DNA from: Sphingomonas sp. S-NIH.Pt15_0812
GTDB taxonomy: Bacteria; Pseudomonadota; Alphaproteobacteria; Sphingomonadales; Sphingomonadaceae
Assembly: GCF_003951315.1 (NCBI RefSeq)
Contig: NZ_QLJH01000005.1
Span: forward strand, 1-64,000
Reading direction: 5' to 3'
DNA: 64,000 bases
Numbering within the stretch: the first letter of the stretch is position 1; each line of letters starts with the position of its first letter. Made by a program: the position numbers and the translations under genes. Positions 46,045 through 57,028 of this stretch are shown here, in pieces. Under the pieces are notes generated by a model. The model had not been told where the DNA came from and made no database searches. It saw only the letters and a program-made list of their open reading frames with translations.

Positions 46045-46680
46045 ATGCCCACCACTGCCAAAATCTGCGGGCTGACCACGCCTGAGACGATCGGGGCCGC
46101 CATTCGTGGCGGCGCCAGCCATATCGGCCTGGTCTTCTTCCCGCCCAGCCCCCGCCATCTCGAATTCGACCGCGCCGCCGGGCTCGCCGCGCCGCTGCCC
46201 GACTCGGTCGGGCGCGTCGGCGTGTTCGTCGATCCCGATGACGCGATGCTCGACCGGGCGATCGCGGCGGGGCGGCTGGACATCCTCCAGCTGCACAAGA
46301 CCGCCCCCGCCCGCATCGCCGCCATCGCCGCGCGTACCGGGCTGGAATGCTGGGCCGCGGTCGCGGTCCGCACGCGGACCGACCTGGACGAGGCCCGGCG
46401 CTATGTCGGCGCGGCGGGTCGCATCCTCTACGATGCCAAGACCCCGCCCGGTGCGGCCCTGCCCGGTGGCATGGGCCTGCGGTTCGACTGGAGCCTGCTC
46501 GACGGCTTCCGCCATCCCCTGCCCTGGGCACTGTCCGGGGGGCTCGATCCGGTCAATGTCGGCGAGGCCATCGCGCGCACCGGCGCGTCGCTGGTCGACG
46601 TTTCATCGGGCGTCGAACGGCAATCGGGCGTCAAGGATATGGACAAGATCGCCGCCTTCCTTCAGGCGACGCAACGATGA
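46045..46680 (+). CDS. trpF: Phosphoribosylanthranilate isomerase
   Basis: 211 residues from [13 protein letters not shown], which holds the catalytic Cys8. Further family marks are [25 protein letters not shown] and ALSGGLDP with the phosphate-binding DVSSGVE. Third step of tryptophan synthesis after chorismate. An in-frame ATG at 46024 is an alternative start. The stop overlaps trpB by 4 bp. Confidence 0.96.
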   Translation: MPTTAKICGLTTPETIGAAIRGGASHIGLVFFPPSPRHLEFDRAAGLAAPLPDSVGRVGVFVDPDDAMLDRAIAAGRLDILQLHKTAPARIAAIAARTGLECWAAVAVRTRTDLDEARRYVGAAGRILYDAKTPPGAALPGGMGLRFDWSLLDGFRHPLPWALSGGLDPVNVGEAIARTGASLVDVSSGVERQSGVKDMDKIAAFLQATQR

Positions 46681-47906
46681 ACGCGCCAAACTCCTACACG
46701 ACGCAGCCCGACGACCGCGGGCATTTCGGGGCCTTCGGCGGCCGTTATGTCGCCGAGACGCTGATGCCGCTGGTCCTCGATCTCGAACGCGAATATCGCG
46801 CCGCCAAGGCCGATCCGGCATTCCAGGCCCAGTTCGACGACCTGCTCGAACATTATGTCGGCCGGCCGAGCCCGCTCTATTACGCCGAACGGCTGACCGA
46901 CGCGCTGCGCGTCGGCGCGCCCGAGGGCATGGGGGCGGAGGTCTGGTTCAAGCGCGACGAGTTGAACCATACCGGCGCGCACAAGATCAACAATACGATC
47001 GGCCAGATCCTGCTGGCGATACGGATGGGCAAGACGCGGATCATCGCGGAAACCGGGGCCGGACAGCACGGCGTCGCCACCGCGACCGTCTGCGCACGCT
47101 TCGGCCTGCCATGCGTCATCTATATGGGCGCCAAGGACGTCGAGCGGCAGCAGCCCAACGTCTTCCGCATGAAGCTGCTCGGCGCGGAGGTGCGCGCCGT
47201 CACCTCGGGCGCGCAGACGCTAAAGGATGCGATGAACGAGGGCCTGCGCGACTGGGTCGCGAACGTCCACGACACCTTCTACATCATCGGCACCTCGGCC
47301 GGCCCGCACCCCTATCCGGAACTGGTCCGCGACTTCCAGAGCGTGATCGGGCGCGAGGCGCGGGCGCAGATGCTGGCGCGCACCGGCCGCCTGCCCGACC
47401 TGCTGGTCGCGGCGATCGGCGGCGGGTCGAACGCGATCGGCCTGTTCCACCCCTTCCTCGACGATCCCGAGGTCGCGATGCTCGGCGTCGAGGCGGCCGG
47501 TCACGGCCTGGACAAGGACCATGCCGCCAGCCTGGCCGGCGGCTTTCCCGGGGTGCTTCACGGCAACAAGACCTATCTGCTCCAGGACGAGGACGGACAG
47601 ATCACCGAGGGGCACTCGATTTCGGCCGGGCTCGACTATCCTGGCATCGGCCCCGAACACGCCTGGCTGCGCGATATCGGCCGCGTCGAATATGACAGCG
47701 CCACCGACAAGGAGGCGCTCGACGCCTTCCAGCTGCTTTGCCGGACCGAGGGCATCATCCCCGCGCTGGAACCCAGCCATGCCATCGCCGCCGTCGCGCG
47801 ACGGGCACGGACGATGCGGCGCGACCAGGTCATCCTGGCCAATCTGTGCGGGCGCGGCGACAAGGATATCTTCACCGTCGCCGAGGCGCTGGGGGTGACG
47901 ATATGA
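46677..47906 (+). CDS. trpB: Tryptophan synthase beta chain
   Basis: 409 residues. PLP Lys is expected at 103 ([15 protein letters not shown]). [13 protein letters not shown] and the phosphate-binding [10 protein letters not shown] are intact, and [16 protein letters not shown] is present near the C-terminal third. Condenses indole with serine, receiving indole from TrpA through the inter-subunit tunnel. 4-bp overlaps on both sides. Confidence 0.98.
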   Translation: MNAPNSYTTQPDDRGHFGAFGGRYVAETLMPLVLDLEREYRAAKADPAFQAQFDDLLEHYVGRPSPLYYAERLTDALRVGAPEGMGAEVWFKRDELNHTGAHKINNTIGQILLAIRMGKTRIIAETGAGQHGVATATVCARFGLPCVIYMGAKDVERQQPNVFRMKLLGAEVRAVTSGAQTLKDAMNEGLRDWVANVHDTFYIIGTSAGPHPYPELVRDFQSVIGREARAQMLARTGRLPDLLVAAIGGGSNAIGLFHPFLDDPEVAMLGVEAAGHGLDKDHAASLAGGFPGVLHGNKTYLLQDEDGQITEGHSISAGLDYPGIGPEHAWLRDIGRVEYDSATDKEALDAFQLLCRTEGIIPALEPSHAIAAVARRARTMRRDQVILANLCGRGDKDIFTVAEALGVTI

Positions 47907-48703
47907 GCCGCCTCGCCACCGCCTTCGCCGCCGGCAGGCCCGCGCTGGTCGCCTTCGTCACCGCCGGCGATCCGACCCCGGCGGCGACGCCCGCGATCCT
48001 CGACGCGCTGGTCGCGGGCGGAGCCGACGTGATCGAGCTGGGCATGCCCTTCACCGATCCGATGGCCGATGGCCCCGCGATCCAGGCGGCGAACATTCGC
48101 AGCCTGGCCGCCGGCACCACCACCGCCGACATCCTGCGCATCGCCGCCGACTTCCGCGCGCGTCATCCGCAGGTGCCGCTGGTGCTGATGGGCTATGCAA
48201 ATCCGATGCTGCGACGCGGGGCGGACTGGTTCGCCGCCGCTGCGGCCGAGGCCGGGGTCGACGGCGTGATCTGCGTCGACATTCCGCCGGAGGAGGACGA
48301 CTCGCTCGGGCCGCAGCTCCGCGCCGCCGGGATCGATCTGGTCCGCCTCGCGACCCCGACCACCGACGAGGCGCGCCTGCCCCAGGTGCTGGGCGGCGCG
48401 TCGGGCTTCATCTATTATGTCTCGGTCGCGGGCATCACCGGCCTGCAACAGGCGGCGCAATCCTCGATCGAGACGGCCGTCGCGCGGCTCAAGCAGCATA
48501 GCGACCTGCCCATCGCGGTCGGCTTCGGCGTCCGCACCCCGGAACAGGCGGCCGCCATCGCGCGCGTCGCCGATGGCGTCGTCGTCGGCTCGGCGATCGT
48601 CGAACTGGTCGCGCGCGACGGGGCCGAGGCGCCCGCCGCCGTGACCGCCTATGTCCGCAGTCTCGCCGATGCCGTCGCATCGGCCCGCAAGGTATCCGCA
48701 TGA
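47903..48703 (+). CDS. trpA: Tryptophan synthase alpha chain
   Basis: 266 residues. The catalytic Glu45 ([11 protein letters not shown]) and Asp56 ([11 protein letters not shown]) are present, with YVSVAGITG and GFGVRTPEQ of the phosphate site. It cleaves indole-3-glycerol phosphate to indole for TrpB. The start overlaps trpB and the stop overlaps accD (ATGA both times). Confidence 0.97.
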   Translation: MSRLATAFAAGRPALVAFVTAGDPTPAATPAILDALVAGGADVIELGMPFTDPMADGPAIQAANIRSLAAGTTTADILRIAADFRARHPQVPLVLMGYANPMLRRGADWFAAAAAEAGVDGVICVDIPPEEDDSLGPQLRAAGIDLVRLATPTTDEARLPQVLGGASGFIYYVSVAGITGLQQAAQSSIETAVARLKQHSDLPIAVGFGVRTPEQAAAIARVADGVVVGSAIVELVARDGAEAPAAVTAYVRSLADAVASARKVSA

Positions 48704-49560
48704 GCTGGCTGAACAGCGTCCGCAACGCCCTCCCCTTCGTCGCGAAGAAGGAGACGCCCGATCATCTCTGGCACAAGTGCAAGGGATGCGGGCAGATGAT
48801 CTTTACCAAGGAGCTGGCCGAGAACCTCTATGTCTGCCCGCGCTGCGAGCATCATGAGCGGATCGGGCCCAAAGTCCGCTTCGCCCAGATCCTCGATCCC
48901 GGCAGCTGCAACGAACTGCCCGCGCCCAAGGTGCCGGAAGATCCGCTGAAGTTCCGCGACTCGAAGAAATATGGCGATCGCATCCGCGCCGCCCGCGCCG
49001 CCACCGCTGAACCGGATGCACTGATCAACGCGCGTGGCACGATCCTGGGCCAGCGCGTCGTGATGGGCGTGCAGGACTTCGCCTTCATGGGCGGGTCGAT
49101 GGGTCTGGCGGTCGGCGAGGCGTTCGTACGCGGCGTCGAGGCGGCGATCGCCGATCGCAGCCCGTACCTGATCTTCACCGCCGCTGGCGGCGCGCGGATG
49201 CAGGAAGGCATTCTCAGCCTGATGCAGATGCCGCGCAGCACCGTCGCCATCCAGATGTTGCACGACGCGGGCCTGCCCTATATCGTCGTGCTGACGGATC
49301 CGACGACGGGCGGCGTCACCGCCTCCTATGCCATGCTCGGTGACGTGCAGATCGCCGAACCCGGTGCGCTGATCGGCTTCGCCGGCCAGCGCGTGATCGA
49401 AAGCACGATCCGCGAAAAGCTGCCCGAGGGGTTCCAACGCGCCGAATATCTGCTCGACCATGGGATGCTCGACATGGTCGTGCATCGCAAGGATCTGCGC
49501 GAGCGCTTGGCGCAGGTGATCGGCTATCTCTGCGGCAACCGGACGGCGGCCGCCGCTTAA
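48700..49560 (+). CDS. accD: Acetyl-CoA carboxylase carboxyltransferase subunit beta
   Basis: 286 residues. The N-terminal zinc ribbon has Cys27, Cys30, Cys46 and Cys49. The carboxyltransferase domain includes [30 protein letters not shown] [18 protein letters not shown] and [13 protein letters not shown]. With AccA it makes malonyl-CoA for fatty acid synthesis. Coupled to trpA by ATGA. The 3' end overlaps the convergent HPP gene by 4 bp. Confidence 0.97.
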   Translation: MSWLNSVRNALPFVAKKETPDHLWHKCKGCGQMIFTKELAENLYVCPRCEHHERIGPKVRFAQILDPGSCNELPAPKVPEDPLKFRDSKKYGDRIRAARAATAEPDALINARGTILGQRVVMGVQDFAFMGGSMGLAVGEAFVRGVEAAIADRSPYLIFTAAGGARMQEGILSLMQMPRSTVAIQMLHDAGLPYIVVLTDPTTGGVTASYAMLGDVQIAEPGALIGFAGQRVIESTIREKLPEGFQRAEYLLDHGMLDMVVHRKDLRERLAQVIGYLCGNRTAAAA

Positions 49561-50228
49561 CTCCTCCGTCCGCGAACCCGCGCGGCGGCATGAGCCTCCG
49601 CGCGGGTCAGCAGCGCCTCCAGATCCTCGCGCGCGATGTCGAAGGACTCGTGCATCTCCTCGAGCGCCGCATCGATATCCGCGGCATGGAGGCCCGGCGC
49701 CGACGCGGGGGCCGATTGGTGCGGATAGGATCGTGCCGTCGCGCGGTGGAACATCATCGCCAGCGTGACCAGCGCGATCGAGTTGATCCCCACGGGCGCG
49801 AAGGCGAAGTCATAGCCCGCCGCATGGATGCCCTGGCTGCCGATCACGGCCGTCAGCGCCGCCGCCCCGCCCGGCGGGTGCAGGCAACGCAGCAGCGACA
49901 TGACCAGGATCGCACAGCCCACCGCCACCCCGGCGGCGATGGTCGGGTGCGGGATCAGCTTGAACACCGTCACGCCCACCAGCGTCGACAGGATATTGCC
50001 GCCCACCACCGGCCAGGGCTGGGCCAGCGGGCTCGACGGCACGGCGAAGACCAGCACGGCCGAAGCGCCGAGCGGCGCGACGATGATCGGTAGGTCGGCG
50101 GCGGCCATCGGCACGCCGGCGCACACGACCATGGTCAGGCCGATGCCCAGCACCGCGCCGAGGCACGCGATCAGCCGCTCGTGCCAGTTCGCGCCGGCAA
50201 GCAGCAGGGCCGAGATCCGGTTCGTCAT
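49557..50228 (-). CDS. HPP-family integral membrane protein
   Basis: 223 residues with four hydrophobic helices in the first 160 ([56 protein letters not shown] and a fourth near 150) and the signature [13 protein letters not shown] after the third. A cytoplasmic acidic/helical tail follows. HPP proteins are membrane proteins, in some lineages linked to nitrite transport; no specific substrate is evident. It lies on the opposite strand between accD and folC. Confidence 0.9.
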   Translation of the reverse strand: MTNRISALLLAGANWHERLIACLGAVLGIGLTMVVCAGVPMAAADLPIIVAPLGASAVLVFAVPSSPLAQPWPVVGGNILSTLVGVTVFKLIPHPTIAAGVAVGCAILVMSLLRCLHPPGGAAALTAVIGSQGIHAAGYDFAFAPVGINSIALVTLAMMFHRATARSYPHQSAPASAPGLHAADIDAALEEMHESFDIAREDLEALLTRAEAHAAARVRGRRS

Positions 50229-50347
50229 GCAAGCATTTGGGGAAAGAAAGGAGACACGGTCGCGCTGTAGAACGCGCCGACCGGGATAGCCAACACCGGA
50301 TCGCTCGGTTTCCCCCTGTCCCGAACCGCGCTAGGGACGCGGCCATC

Positions 50348-51655
50348 ATGGCCGACCACGCAGTCTCCGCCCACCCCGCTGTCCAGGCGCAACTTGATCG
50401 CCTGGCCTCGCTGTCGCCGGGCGCCGATATCCTGGGCCTGGATCGCATCACCCGGCTGCTCTTGCGACTCGGCGATCCGCATCATGCGATGCCGCCCGTC
50501 TTCCATGTCGCGGGCACCAACGGCAAGGGATCGACCTGCGCGTTCCTGCGCGCCGCGATCGAGGCGAGCGGCCACAGCGTCCATGTCTATTCCAGCCCGC
50601 ATCTGGTCCGCTTCAACGAGCGGATACGGGTCGCCGGCACGCTGATCGACGACAACGCGCTTGCCGCGCTACTCGCAGAGGTTTTGGACGTGGCCGGCGA
50701 CATCAGTCCCAGCTTCTTCGAGGCGACCACGGCGGCGGCCTTCCTCGCCTTTGCCCGGACGCCGGCGGCCGCGACGATCGTCGAGGTCGGCCTGGGCGGT
50801 CGCCTGGACGCCACCAATGTCATCCCCGCCCCCGTCGTCACCGGCATCGCCGCGCTCGGCATCGACCATCAGGCCTTTCTGGGACGCGACGCAGTGACCA
50901 TCGCGGGCGAAAAGGCCGGTATCGCCAAGCCCGGCGTGCCGCTGGTGACCATGGACTATCCCCGCGCCTCCGCCGAGCGGATCGCGAGCGTCGCCGCCGC
51001 CGCCGGAGCGCCCGTCTTCGCACGCCGACGCGACTGGCAGAGCGAAACCGCGCGCACGACGATGCGCTACAGCGATCCCGGCTTTTCGGTGGTGACGCGC
51101 CGGCCCCGGCTGGTCGGCCCGCACCAGTCGCGCAACCTGGCCCTCGCCATCGCCATGCTCCGTCATCAGGGGGCGCTGCACATTCCGGAGGCCAGCCTTC
51201 GGGCGGCGGCCGATTGGGCGCAATGGCCGGCCCGGATGCAACGCCTGGGTTATGGCCCGCTCACCGCCCTGCTGCCGGCCGGGTCCGACCTCTGGCTGGA
51301 CGGGGCGCACAACCCGTCCGCCGCAGCACCGGTCGCCCGGGCGCTACGCACCATCGCCAAGGGCAGGCGGGCCATATTGGTCATGGGCATGTTGGCGAAC
51401 AAGGATGCCGGCGACGTCCTCAGGCTTTTGGCGCCCGGCATAGGCCGCATCCTTGCCGTGCCCGTACCGGGGCACGATCATCACGCCGCTGCGCATCTGG
51501 TCGAGGTCGCCGGACACTTCGGTGTCGAGGGGATGGCCGCCCCTGACCTCCCATCCGCCATGGCGGCGGTCGCCGAGCCCGGAATCGTCCTGATCGCCGG
51601 CTCGCTCTACCTCGCGGGCGAAGCGCTTCGGCTGAATGATGAAGACCCGATTTAG
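50348..51655 (+). CDS. folC: Folylpolyglutamate/dihydrofolate synthase
   Basis: 435 residues. P-loop GTNGKGST at 56-63, then YSSPHLVRFNERIR, the Mur-ligase-like EVGLGGRLDATN, and the C-terminal domain with LWLDGAHNPSAA. It adds Glu to dihydropteroate and folates. In related genomes it usually directly follows accD; here the HPP gene intervenes. Confidence 0.95.
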   Translation: MADHAVSAHPAVQAQLDRLASLSPGADILGLDRITRLLLRLGDPHHAMPPVFHVAGTNGKGSTCAFLRAAIEASGHSVHVYSSPHLVRFNERIRVAGTLIDDNALAALLAEVLDVAGDISPSFFEATTAAAFLAFARTPAAATIVEVGLGGRLDATNVIPAPVVTGIAALGIDHQAFLGRDAVTIAGEKAGIAKPGVPLVTMDYPRASAERIASVAAAAGAPVFARRRDWQSETARTTMRYSDPGFSVVTRRPRLVGPHQSRNLALAIAMLRHQGALHIPEASLRAAADWAQWPARMQRLGYGPLTALLPAGSDLWLDGAHNPSAAAPVARALRTIAKGRRAILVMGMLANKDAGDVLRLLAPGIGRILAVPVPGHDHHAAAHLVEVAGHFGVEGMAAPDLPSAMAAVAEPGIVLIAGSLYLAGEALRLNDEDPI

Positions 51656-51721
51656 TTGCTATTGACTTGCAATAACGAACAAGCGAACATGGCCTCCTAC
51701 CCCGCCAGAGAGGCCCGTGCG

Positions 51722-52144
51722 ATGACGACCACCGAAACCGCCACGCTGATCCCCCATGCGCTGCCGACATGCCCGAATGCCCGCATCATCCTGTTCGCGA
51801 TGCGACGGATGGGCGCACACGGCATCGGGGATGCCCGCGTCGGTCATTTGTTCTTCTCCAGCTTCGGCCAGGCGTTTCGCCGGCCGCTGACGCTCATGCG
51901 CACGCTGATGATCGAACTGGCCAGTGGCGCGGCCGGCACCATCGCCATCGCGCCCTGCTGCTGCGCCCGGATGACCACGGCGGAGGCGGCGCTGCTCACG
52001 ACACTGGCGCGGATCGAAACCCAGCCGGACTCGGCGCGCTTCCTGATGAGCGACCTGCTTGGCACCCGCCGGGTCGAGCCCGCGCTCATGGCGGCGGCGG
52101 CGGTGGCGGCGGCCTTTGCCGATGAGGGTCGGCCGATCGCCTGA
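51722..52144 (+). CDS. DUF6628-like hypothetical protein
   Basis: 140 residues. The core (CPNARIILFAMRRMGAHGIG, then RPLTLMRTLMIELA and IAPCCCARMTTAEAALLTTL) has an invariant-looking CCC motif, which I associate with the sphingomonad family DUF6628. No membrane segment. Function unknown; the triple Cys could bind metal. Convergent with recR, 4 bp apart. Confidence 0.8.
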   Translation: MTTTETATLIPHALPTCPNARIILFAMRRMGAHGIGDARVGHLFFSSFGQAFRRPLTLMRTLMIELASGAAGTIAIAPCCCARMTTAEAALLTTLARIETQPDSARFLMSDLLGTRRVEPALMAAAAVAAAFADEGRPIA

Positions 52145-52148
52145 CGGA

Positions 52149-52745
52149 TCAGCCGATCGGTCGACGGGCGCGAAGCGCCTGCGCCAGCGTGCCTTCGTCG
52201 AGATAATCCAGCTCGCCCCCCACCGGCAGGCCATGGGCGAGTTGGGTGACGCGGACTGGAAAACGCTCGATCCGGTCCGCCAGATAATGGGCGGTGGTCT
52301 GCCCCTCCAGCGTGGCGTTCATCGCCAGCACCACCTCGTCGATGCCGCCCGCCTCGATCCGGCGGACCAGCGAATCGATCGCCAGATCCTCGGGCCGTAT
52401 GCCTTCCAGCGCCGACAATCGGCCGCCCAGGACATGAAACCGCCCGGGAAACAGCCGCGATCGTTCCAGCGCCCAGAGATCGGCGACTTCCTCGACCACG
52501 CAGAGCGAGCGCGCATCGCGGCGCGGGTCGGCACAGATCGCGCAGGGATTGGCGGTATCGACATTGCCGCAGGTGGCGCAGGTCTCCAGCCGTTCGTCGA
52601 CCTGCTCCAGCGCATGGCGCAACGGGCCGAGCGCCGCCTCGCGCTTCTTCAGCAGGTGCAGCACCGCGCGACGCGCCGATCGCGGTCCCAGACCGGGAAG
52701 GCGCGCCAGCGCCTGGGTCAGCGCTTCGATTTCGGGAGAGGCCAT
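52149..52745 (-). CDS. recR: Recombination protein RecR
   Basis: 198 residues. N-terminal HhH ([20 protein letters not shown]), C4 zinc finger with Cys56, Cys59, Cys68 and Cys71, Toprim ([14 protein letters not shown]), and the Walker-B-like C-terminal block with [19 protein letters not shown]. With RecO/RecF it loads RecA at gaps. Divergent from fmt, 53 bp apart. Confidence 0.97.
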   Translation of the reverse strand: MASPEIEALTQALARLPGLGPRSARRAVLHLLKKREAALGPLRHALEQVDERLETCATCGNVDTANPCAICADPRRDARSLCVVEEVADLWALERSRLFPGRFHVLGGRLSALEGIRPEDLAIDSLVRRIEAGGIDEVVLAMNATLEGQTTAHYLADRIERFPVRVTQLAHGLPVGGELDYLDEGTLAQALRARRPIG

Positions 52746-52798
52746 GCGGAACAGATAGGGGGTTGCGCCGCCGCCCGCCAGCGCGTTGAAGGCGCATC

Positions 52799-53707
52799 AT
52801 GCGGATCGTCTTCATGGGAACCCCCGACTTCGCCGTGCCGACGCTGGAGGCGCTGGTCGCCGCCGGCCACGACGTCGTCGCCGTCTACAGCCAACCCCCC
52901 CGCCCCGCCGGGCGTCGCGGGCGCGCGCTCGTCGCCTCCCCGGTGCAACAGGCCGCCGAACGGCTGGGCATCGCGGTACATGTGCCGGCATCGTTGCGCG
53001 ACGCACAGGCTCAGGCGACCTTCGCAGGGCACGGAGCGGACATGGCGGTGGTCGCGGCCTATGGCCTGATCCTGCCGCGCGCGGTGCTGGACGCGCCGGT
53101 CCATGGCTGCCTCAACGTCCATGGCTCGCTGCTGCCGCGCTGGCGCGGGGCCGCGCCGGTGCAGCGTGCGATCCTGGCCGGCGATGCGGAGTCCGGCGTC
53201 GGGATCATGCAGATGGAAGCGGGGCTCGATACCGGCCCCGTTCGGCTGGAGGGGCGGACGAGCGTCGACGGCAAGACGGCGGGCGATCTGTCCGCCGAAT
53301 TGTCCCGGCTCGGCGCACGGTTGATGGTGGAGGTGCTCGCCGACCTGCCCGGCCATCCGGCCATCCCGCAGCCCGAGGACGGCATCACCTATGCCGCCAA
53401 GATCGACAAGGCGGAGGCGCGGCTGGACTTTGCCGAGCCGGCCGTCACCGTCGAACGTCGCATCCGGGCGATGAACCCCGCCCCGGGTGCCTGGTTCGAA
53501 TGGCAGGGCGAGCGGATCAAGCTGCTCGCCGCCGACATCATCTCGATTGATGGCGGTCCGGCCGGCACCGTGCTGGATGACCGGCTGACCATCGCCTGTG
53601 GCACGGACGCGATCCGCCCGACGCTGGTCCAGCGCGCCGGACGCGGCGTGACCAACGCGGCGGATCTGCTCCGCGGCTTTCCGATCCCGGCAGGTAGCCG
53701 GCTTTGA
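52799..53707 (+). CDS. fmt: Methionyl-tRNA formyltransferase
   Basis: 302 residues. [19 protein letters not shown] at the start, the formyl-transferase motif [20 protein letters not shown] with Asn/His/Asp catalytic triad (Asp in MEAGLDTGP), and a C-terminal domain with [11 protein letters not shown]. Formylates initiator Met-tRNA. The TTG of truA overlaps its stop (TTGA). Confidence 0.97.
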   Translation: MRIVFMGTPDFAVPTLEALVAAGHDVVAVYSQPPRPAGRRGRALVASPVQQAAERLGIAVHVPASLRDAQAQATFAGHGADMAVVAAYGLILPRAVLDAPVHGCLNVHGSLLPRWRGAAPVQRAILAGDAESGVGIMQMEAGLDTGPVRLEGRTSVDGKTAGDLSAELSRLGARLMVEVLADLPGHPAIPQPEDGITYAAKIDKAEARLDFAEPAVTVERRIRAMNPAPGAWFEWQGERIKLLAADIISIDGGPAGTVLDDRLTIACGTDAIRPTLVQRAGRGVTNAADLLRGFPIPAGSRL

Positions 53708-54441
53708 CCCGCTTCGCGCTGACCATCGAGTTCGACGGCCGGCCCTTCATGGGCTGGCAACGCCAGTCGCACGGCCCCTCGGTGCAGCAGGCGCTGGAGA
53801 CGGCGGCGCATGAAATCACCGGCGAGACGGTCACCGTCCATGCCGCCGGGCGCACCGATGCGGGCGTGCATGGACTGGCGATGCGCGCGCATTGCGACAT
53901 CGCCAAGCCGATCGCCCCGTTCCGCCTGATGGAAGCGCTCAACGCCCGGCTTCGCCCCAACCCGGTCGCGGTGCTGGCCTGCGAACCGGTGCCCGACCAC
54001 TGGCATGCGCGCTTTTCCTGCCTCGGCCGCGCTTACGAATATCGCATCGTCAATCGCCGCGCGCCGCTGACCTGGGAGGCGGGGCTGGCGTGGCAGGTGC
54101 CACAGCCGTTGAACGAGGACGCGATGGCGGCAGGCGCGGCGCATCTGCTCGGCCGCCACGACTTCACCACCTTCCGCTCCGCCCATTGCCAGGCGGACAG
54201 CCCGGTCCGCACGCTCGACACGCTGACCGTCACCCGGACCGCCGACCGCATCGCGATCCGTGCCGCCGCGCGGTCGTTCCTGCATCATCAGGTCCGCTCG
54301 ATGGTCGGCTGCCTGGCGATGGTCGGCATGGGCCGCTGGACACCCGATCAGGTCGGCGAAGCACTGGCGGCGCGCGATCGCGCCCGGCTGGGGCTCAATG
54401 CCCCGCCGGACGGACTGTTCTTCACCGGCGCTATCTACTGA
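53704..54441 (+). CDS. truA: tRNA pseudouridine synthase A
   Basis: 245 residues from a TTG overlapping the fmt stop. Catalytic Asp52 in [14 protein letters not shown], with RPFMGWQRQ and the C-terminal block [20 protein letters not shown]. Modifies uridines 38-40 in tRNA anticodon arms. The 3' end overlaps the convergent methyltransferase by 11 bp. Confidence 0.96.
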   Translation: MTRFALTIEFDGRPFMGWQRQSHGPSVQQALETAAHEITGETVTVHAAGRTDAGVHGLAMRAHCDIAKPIAPFRLMEALNARLRPNPVAVLACEPVPDHWHARFSCLGRAYEYRIVNRRAPLTWEAGLAWQVPQPLNEDAMAAGAAHLLGRHDFTTFRSAHCQADSPVRTLDTLTVTRTADRIAIRAAARSFLHHQVRSMVGCLAMVGMGRWTPDQVGEALAARDRARLGLNAPPDGLFFTGAIY

Positions 54442-55597
54442 AGCAGGCGGCCAGCTCGACATGGGTCGACCAGCGGAACTGCCCGACCGGCTGCACCCAG
54501 TCGATCCGCCAGCCCGCCTCGACCATCAGCTTGGCGTCGCGCGCGAAGCTGGCCGGATTGCACGAGACATAGGCGATCCGCTTCACCATGCATTCGGCCA
54601 GCGCCGCCGCCTGCTCGCGCGCGCCGGAGCGTGGCGGATCGATCACCACCGCGTCGAACCGATTCAGCTCGGTGACCGTCAGCGGCCGCCGGTAGAGGTC
54701 GCGATGCTCGGCGAAGACCGCCCGCTGTCGGGCATTCGCCGCCAGCTTCAACGCCATCAGGGCATCGCGCGCGCCCTCGGCGGCATAGACCTTGGCCGGC
54801 AGCGCCAGGGCGAAGGTGCCCAGCCCCGCGAACAGGTCCGCCACCGTCTTCGCGCCCTCGGTCGCCTCGCGCACGGCGGCGACCAGCGCCGCCTCGCCCT
54901 CGCGCGTCGCCTGAAGGAAGCTGGCGTGCGGCAGTCCGACCGGGAGGCCGCCCAGGGTGATCGTCACCGGCTGCGGTTCCCAGCGCGTCTCCGCGCCGTC
55001 ACCCCCATCGACCGCGAAACGTGCGACGCCATGCTTCGCGCAGAAGTCGTTGAGCGTCTCCGCCGCCTTCAATCCTTCGGGCGCGAAGCCGGTGACCAAT
55101 ATGTCCGCCCCCTGGTCCGACAGGGTCAGGTGTACATCCGCCCGCCGCTTCAACCCCAGGCGCTGGAGCAGCGACCGCAGCGGTGCGACCAGCACGAACA
55201 GCTCCGGCGTCAGGATATGGCATTCGCGCAGGTCGACGATCGCATGGCTCTGCGCGGCGGTGAAGCCCAGCAGCCCCTTGTCGGCATGCAGCGTCGCCCG
55301 CCGCCGCGTATCGGGCGGCGATACCAGCGGCGCGCGGAGGGGGGCGCTGAGGCCTTGCCCGTCCAGGGCGCTCGCCACCCGGTCGGCGACGAAGCCCGCA
55401 TAGCTTTCATCGTCCAGATGCTGGAGCTGGCATCCGCCGCATTGCGGGAAATGGCGGCAGGGCGGCGTCTGGTGATGCGGACCGGGGGTCACGCCGCCAT
55501 CGTCGTTCAGCAGGTCGCCGGGTGCGGCAAGGGCGGCGTGGCGGCCATCGGCGGTCACGCCATCGCCAAGGGCGGCGACGCGCAGGATCGGGGTCAT
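54431..55597 (-). CDS. Class I SAM-dependent RNA methyltransferase (RlmD/TrmA-type m5U)
   Basis: 388 residues from [13 protein letters not shown]. Contains a 4Fe-4S-type Cys motif ([16 protein letters not shown]), a SAM site ([20 protein letters not shown]), catalytic-loop [13 protein letters not shown] and the nucleophile Cys motif [16 protein letters not shown]. It lacks a full TRAM N-terminal domain. Methylates uridine in rRNA or tRNA; which one is not clear. Its ATG overlaps the stop of the nnrDE gene by 4 bp. Confidence 0.92.
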   Translation of the reverse strand: MTPILRVAALGDGVTADGRHAALAAPGDLLNDDGGVTPGPHHQTPPCRHFPQCGGCQLQHLDDESYAGFVADRVASALDGQGLSAPLRAPLVSPPDTRRRATLHADKGLLGFTAAQSHAIVDLRECHILTPELFVLVAPLRSLLQRLGLKRRADVHLTLSDQGADILVTGFAPEGLKAAETLNDFCAKHGVARFAVDGGDGAETRWEPQPVTITLGGLPVGLPHASFLQATREGEAALVAAVREATEGAKTVADLFAGLGTFALALPAKVYAAEGARDALMALKLAANARQRAVFAEHRDLYRRPLTVTELNRFDAVVIDPPRSGAREQAAALAECMVKRIAYVSCNPASFARDAKLMVEAGWRIDWVQPVGQFRWSTHVELAACFSR

Positions 55598-56979
55598 AGG
55601 GATGCTCGTGTCAGGGTCAGGGCCGTGGCCAGGTCGTCCGCGATAAAGCTTGCACCACAGCGCCGTCCAGCCTCCGCGTGCAGCCAGACGCCGGCGGCCG
55701 CCGCCTCGATCGGCGTACCATGGCCGCCCGCCAGCATCGCGGCGATCGCGCCGGTCAGCACGTCCCCGGTGCCGGCGGTCGACAGCCAGGCATTGCCGCC
55801 CGGATGGACGATGGCGCGGTGGCGATTGGCGATGACCGTGGTCGCGCCCTTGAACACGACGACCGCCCCCGTCGCGCGGGCGGCGTCGCGCGCCCGGTCG
55901 ATCACGCTGCCGCCGCCCTTGCCGAACAGCGCCTCGAACTCGCCTTGATGAGGGGTGAGGATCACCGGGCAATCGCGATCCGGCAAGGTCGCCGGGTCGA
56001 GCAGGTGCAGCGCGTCGCCATCGATGACCAGCGGATGCCGGTCCGCCGCGACCAGCCGTTCCAGCCGCACGCGCGCCGCATCGTCGCGCCCCAGCCCGGG
56101 TCCGATCACGATCGCACCGATGCGCGGATCGTCGAGCGCCGCCGCGTCGTCGCGTGGCCGGTGGACGATCGCCGCCGGCCCAAGCCCCGACCGATCGCCA
56201 TAGATCGCGGCATAGCCGGCACCCGATCGCAACGCCGCCTCGGCCGACAGGCGCGCCGCCCCGGCCATCGTGCCGGCGACGATCGCGACCATGCCGCGCG
56301 TGTATTTGTGCGAGTCCGGATCGGGCGCGGCGAGGCGCGGCGGCGCGATCATCGCCACCCGGCCGGCCAGCGCGGAGGCCGGCAATCCGATCGGCACCAG
56401 CCGGATCGCGCCCATCGTCCGCATCGCCGGCTGCAAGACGTGCGCAGGCTTGAGGGCGCCGAGCGCCAGGGTGAGCGTGAAGCCGGGTGCGTCCTCCACC
56501 AGCAAGGCCCCGTCATCGCTGCCGACGCCCGAGGGCAGGTCGACCGCAACGGCCAGCGCCGCCGCCTCGACCAGCCGGCGGAGCGGATCGGCGATCGCCG
56601 GCTCCAGCGGCCGTGACAGGCCCGTCCCGAACAGGGCGTCGACGACCACCGGCGCCGCTGCGGCCTCCGCCACATCCTCGACCGGCCCGCTCCACTGCGA
56701 CGCGGCGGCCTTCGCCAGGTCGCTTCGCGGCTCGCCGCTGCGCGCGACCCGCACCATATGGCCCATGGCGCGCAGATAGGCGGCCGCGACATAGCCGTCG
56801 CCACCATTATTGCCAGGCCCGCACAGCACCAGCACCTCCGCCCCGCCGGCGAGGCGGCGGACCGCCTCCCCCACGCCGCGTCCCGCACGGTCCATCAACC
56901 CGCCGAGATCGCCATGCGCTTGTTCGGCCGCGCGCATGGCGTCGGCGGTGACGACGGGGCATCCTTCGATCGATATCAT
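55594..56979 (-). CDS. nnr: Bifunctional NAD(P)H-hydrate epimerase / ADP-dependent dehydratase
   Basis: 461 residues. The N-terminal epimerase domain (about 1-205) has LCGPGNNGGDGYVAAAYLRA and VDALFGTGLSRPL. The C-terminal ribokinase-like dehydratase (about 215-455) has GAIVIGPGLGRDD, VIDGDALHLL, ILTPHQGEFEALFG and the nucleotide-binding NAWLSTAGTGDVLTGAIAAM. Repairs hydrated NAD(P)H. Coupled by a 4-bp overlap to the RNA methyltransferase. Confidence 0.95.
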   Translation of the reverse strand: MISIEGCPVVTADAMRAAEQAHGDLGGLMDRAGRGVGEAVRRLAGGAEVLVLCGPGNNGGDGYVAAAYLRAMGHMVRVARSGEPRSDLAKAAASQWSGPVEDVAEAAAAPVVVDALFGTGLSRPLEPAIADPLRRLVEAAALAVAVDLPSGVGSDDGALLVEDAPGFTLTLALGALKPAHVLQPAMRTMGAIRLVPIGLPASALAGRVAMIAPPRLAAPDPDSHKYTRGMVAIVAGTMAGAARLSAEAALRSGAGYAAIYGDRSGLGPAAIVHRPRDDAAALDDPRIGAIVIGPGLGRDDAARVRLERLVAADRHPLVIDGDALHLLDPATLPDRDCPVILTPHQGEFEALFGKGGGSVIDRARDAARATGAVVVFKGATTVIANRHRAIVHPGGNAWLSTAGTGDVLTGAIAAMLAGGHGTPIEAAAAGVWLHAEAGRRCGASFIADDLATALTLTRASL

Positions 56980-57028
56980 CCCACTGGTCTAGCGCAATTC
57001 CATCCGATGAGCGATCCAGCCCTGCCGG

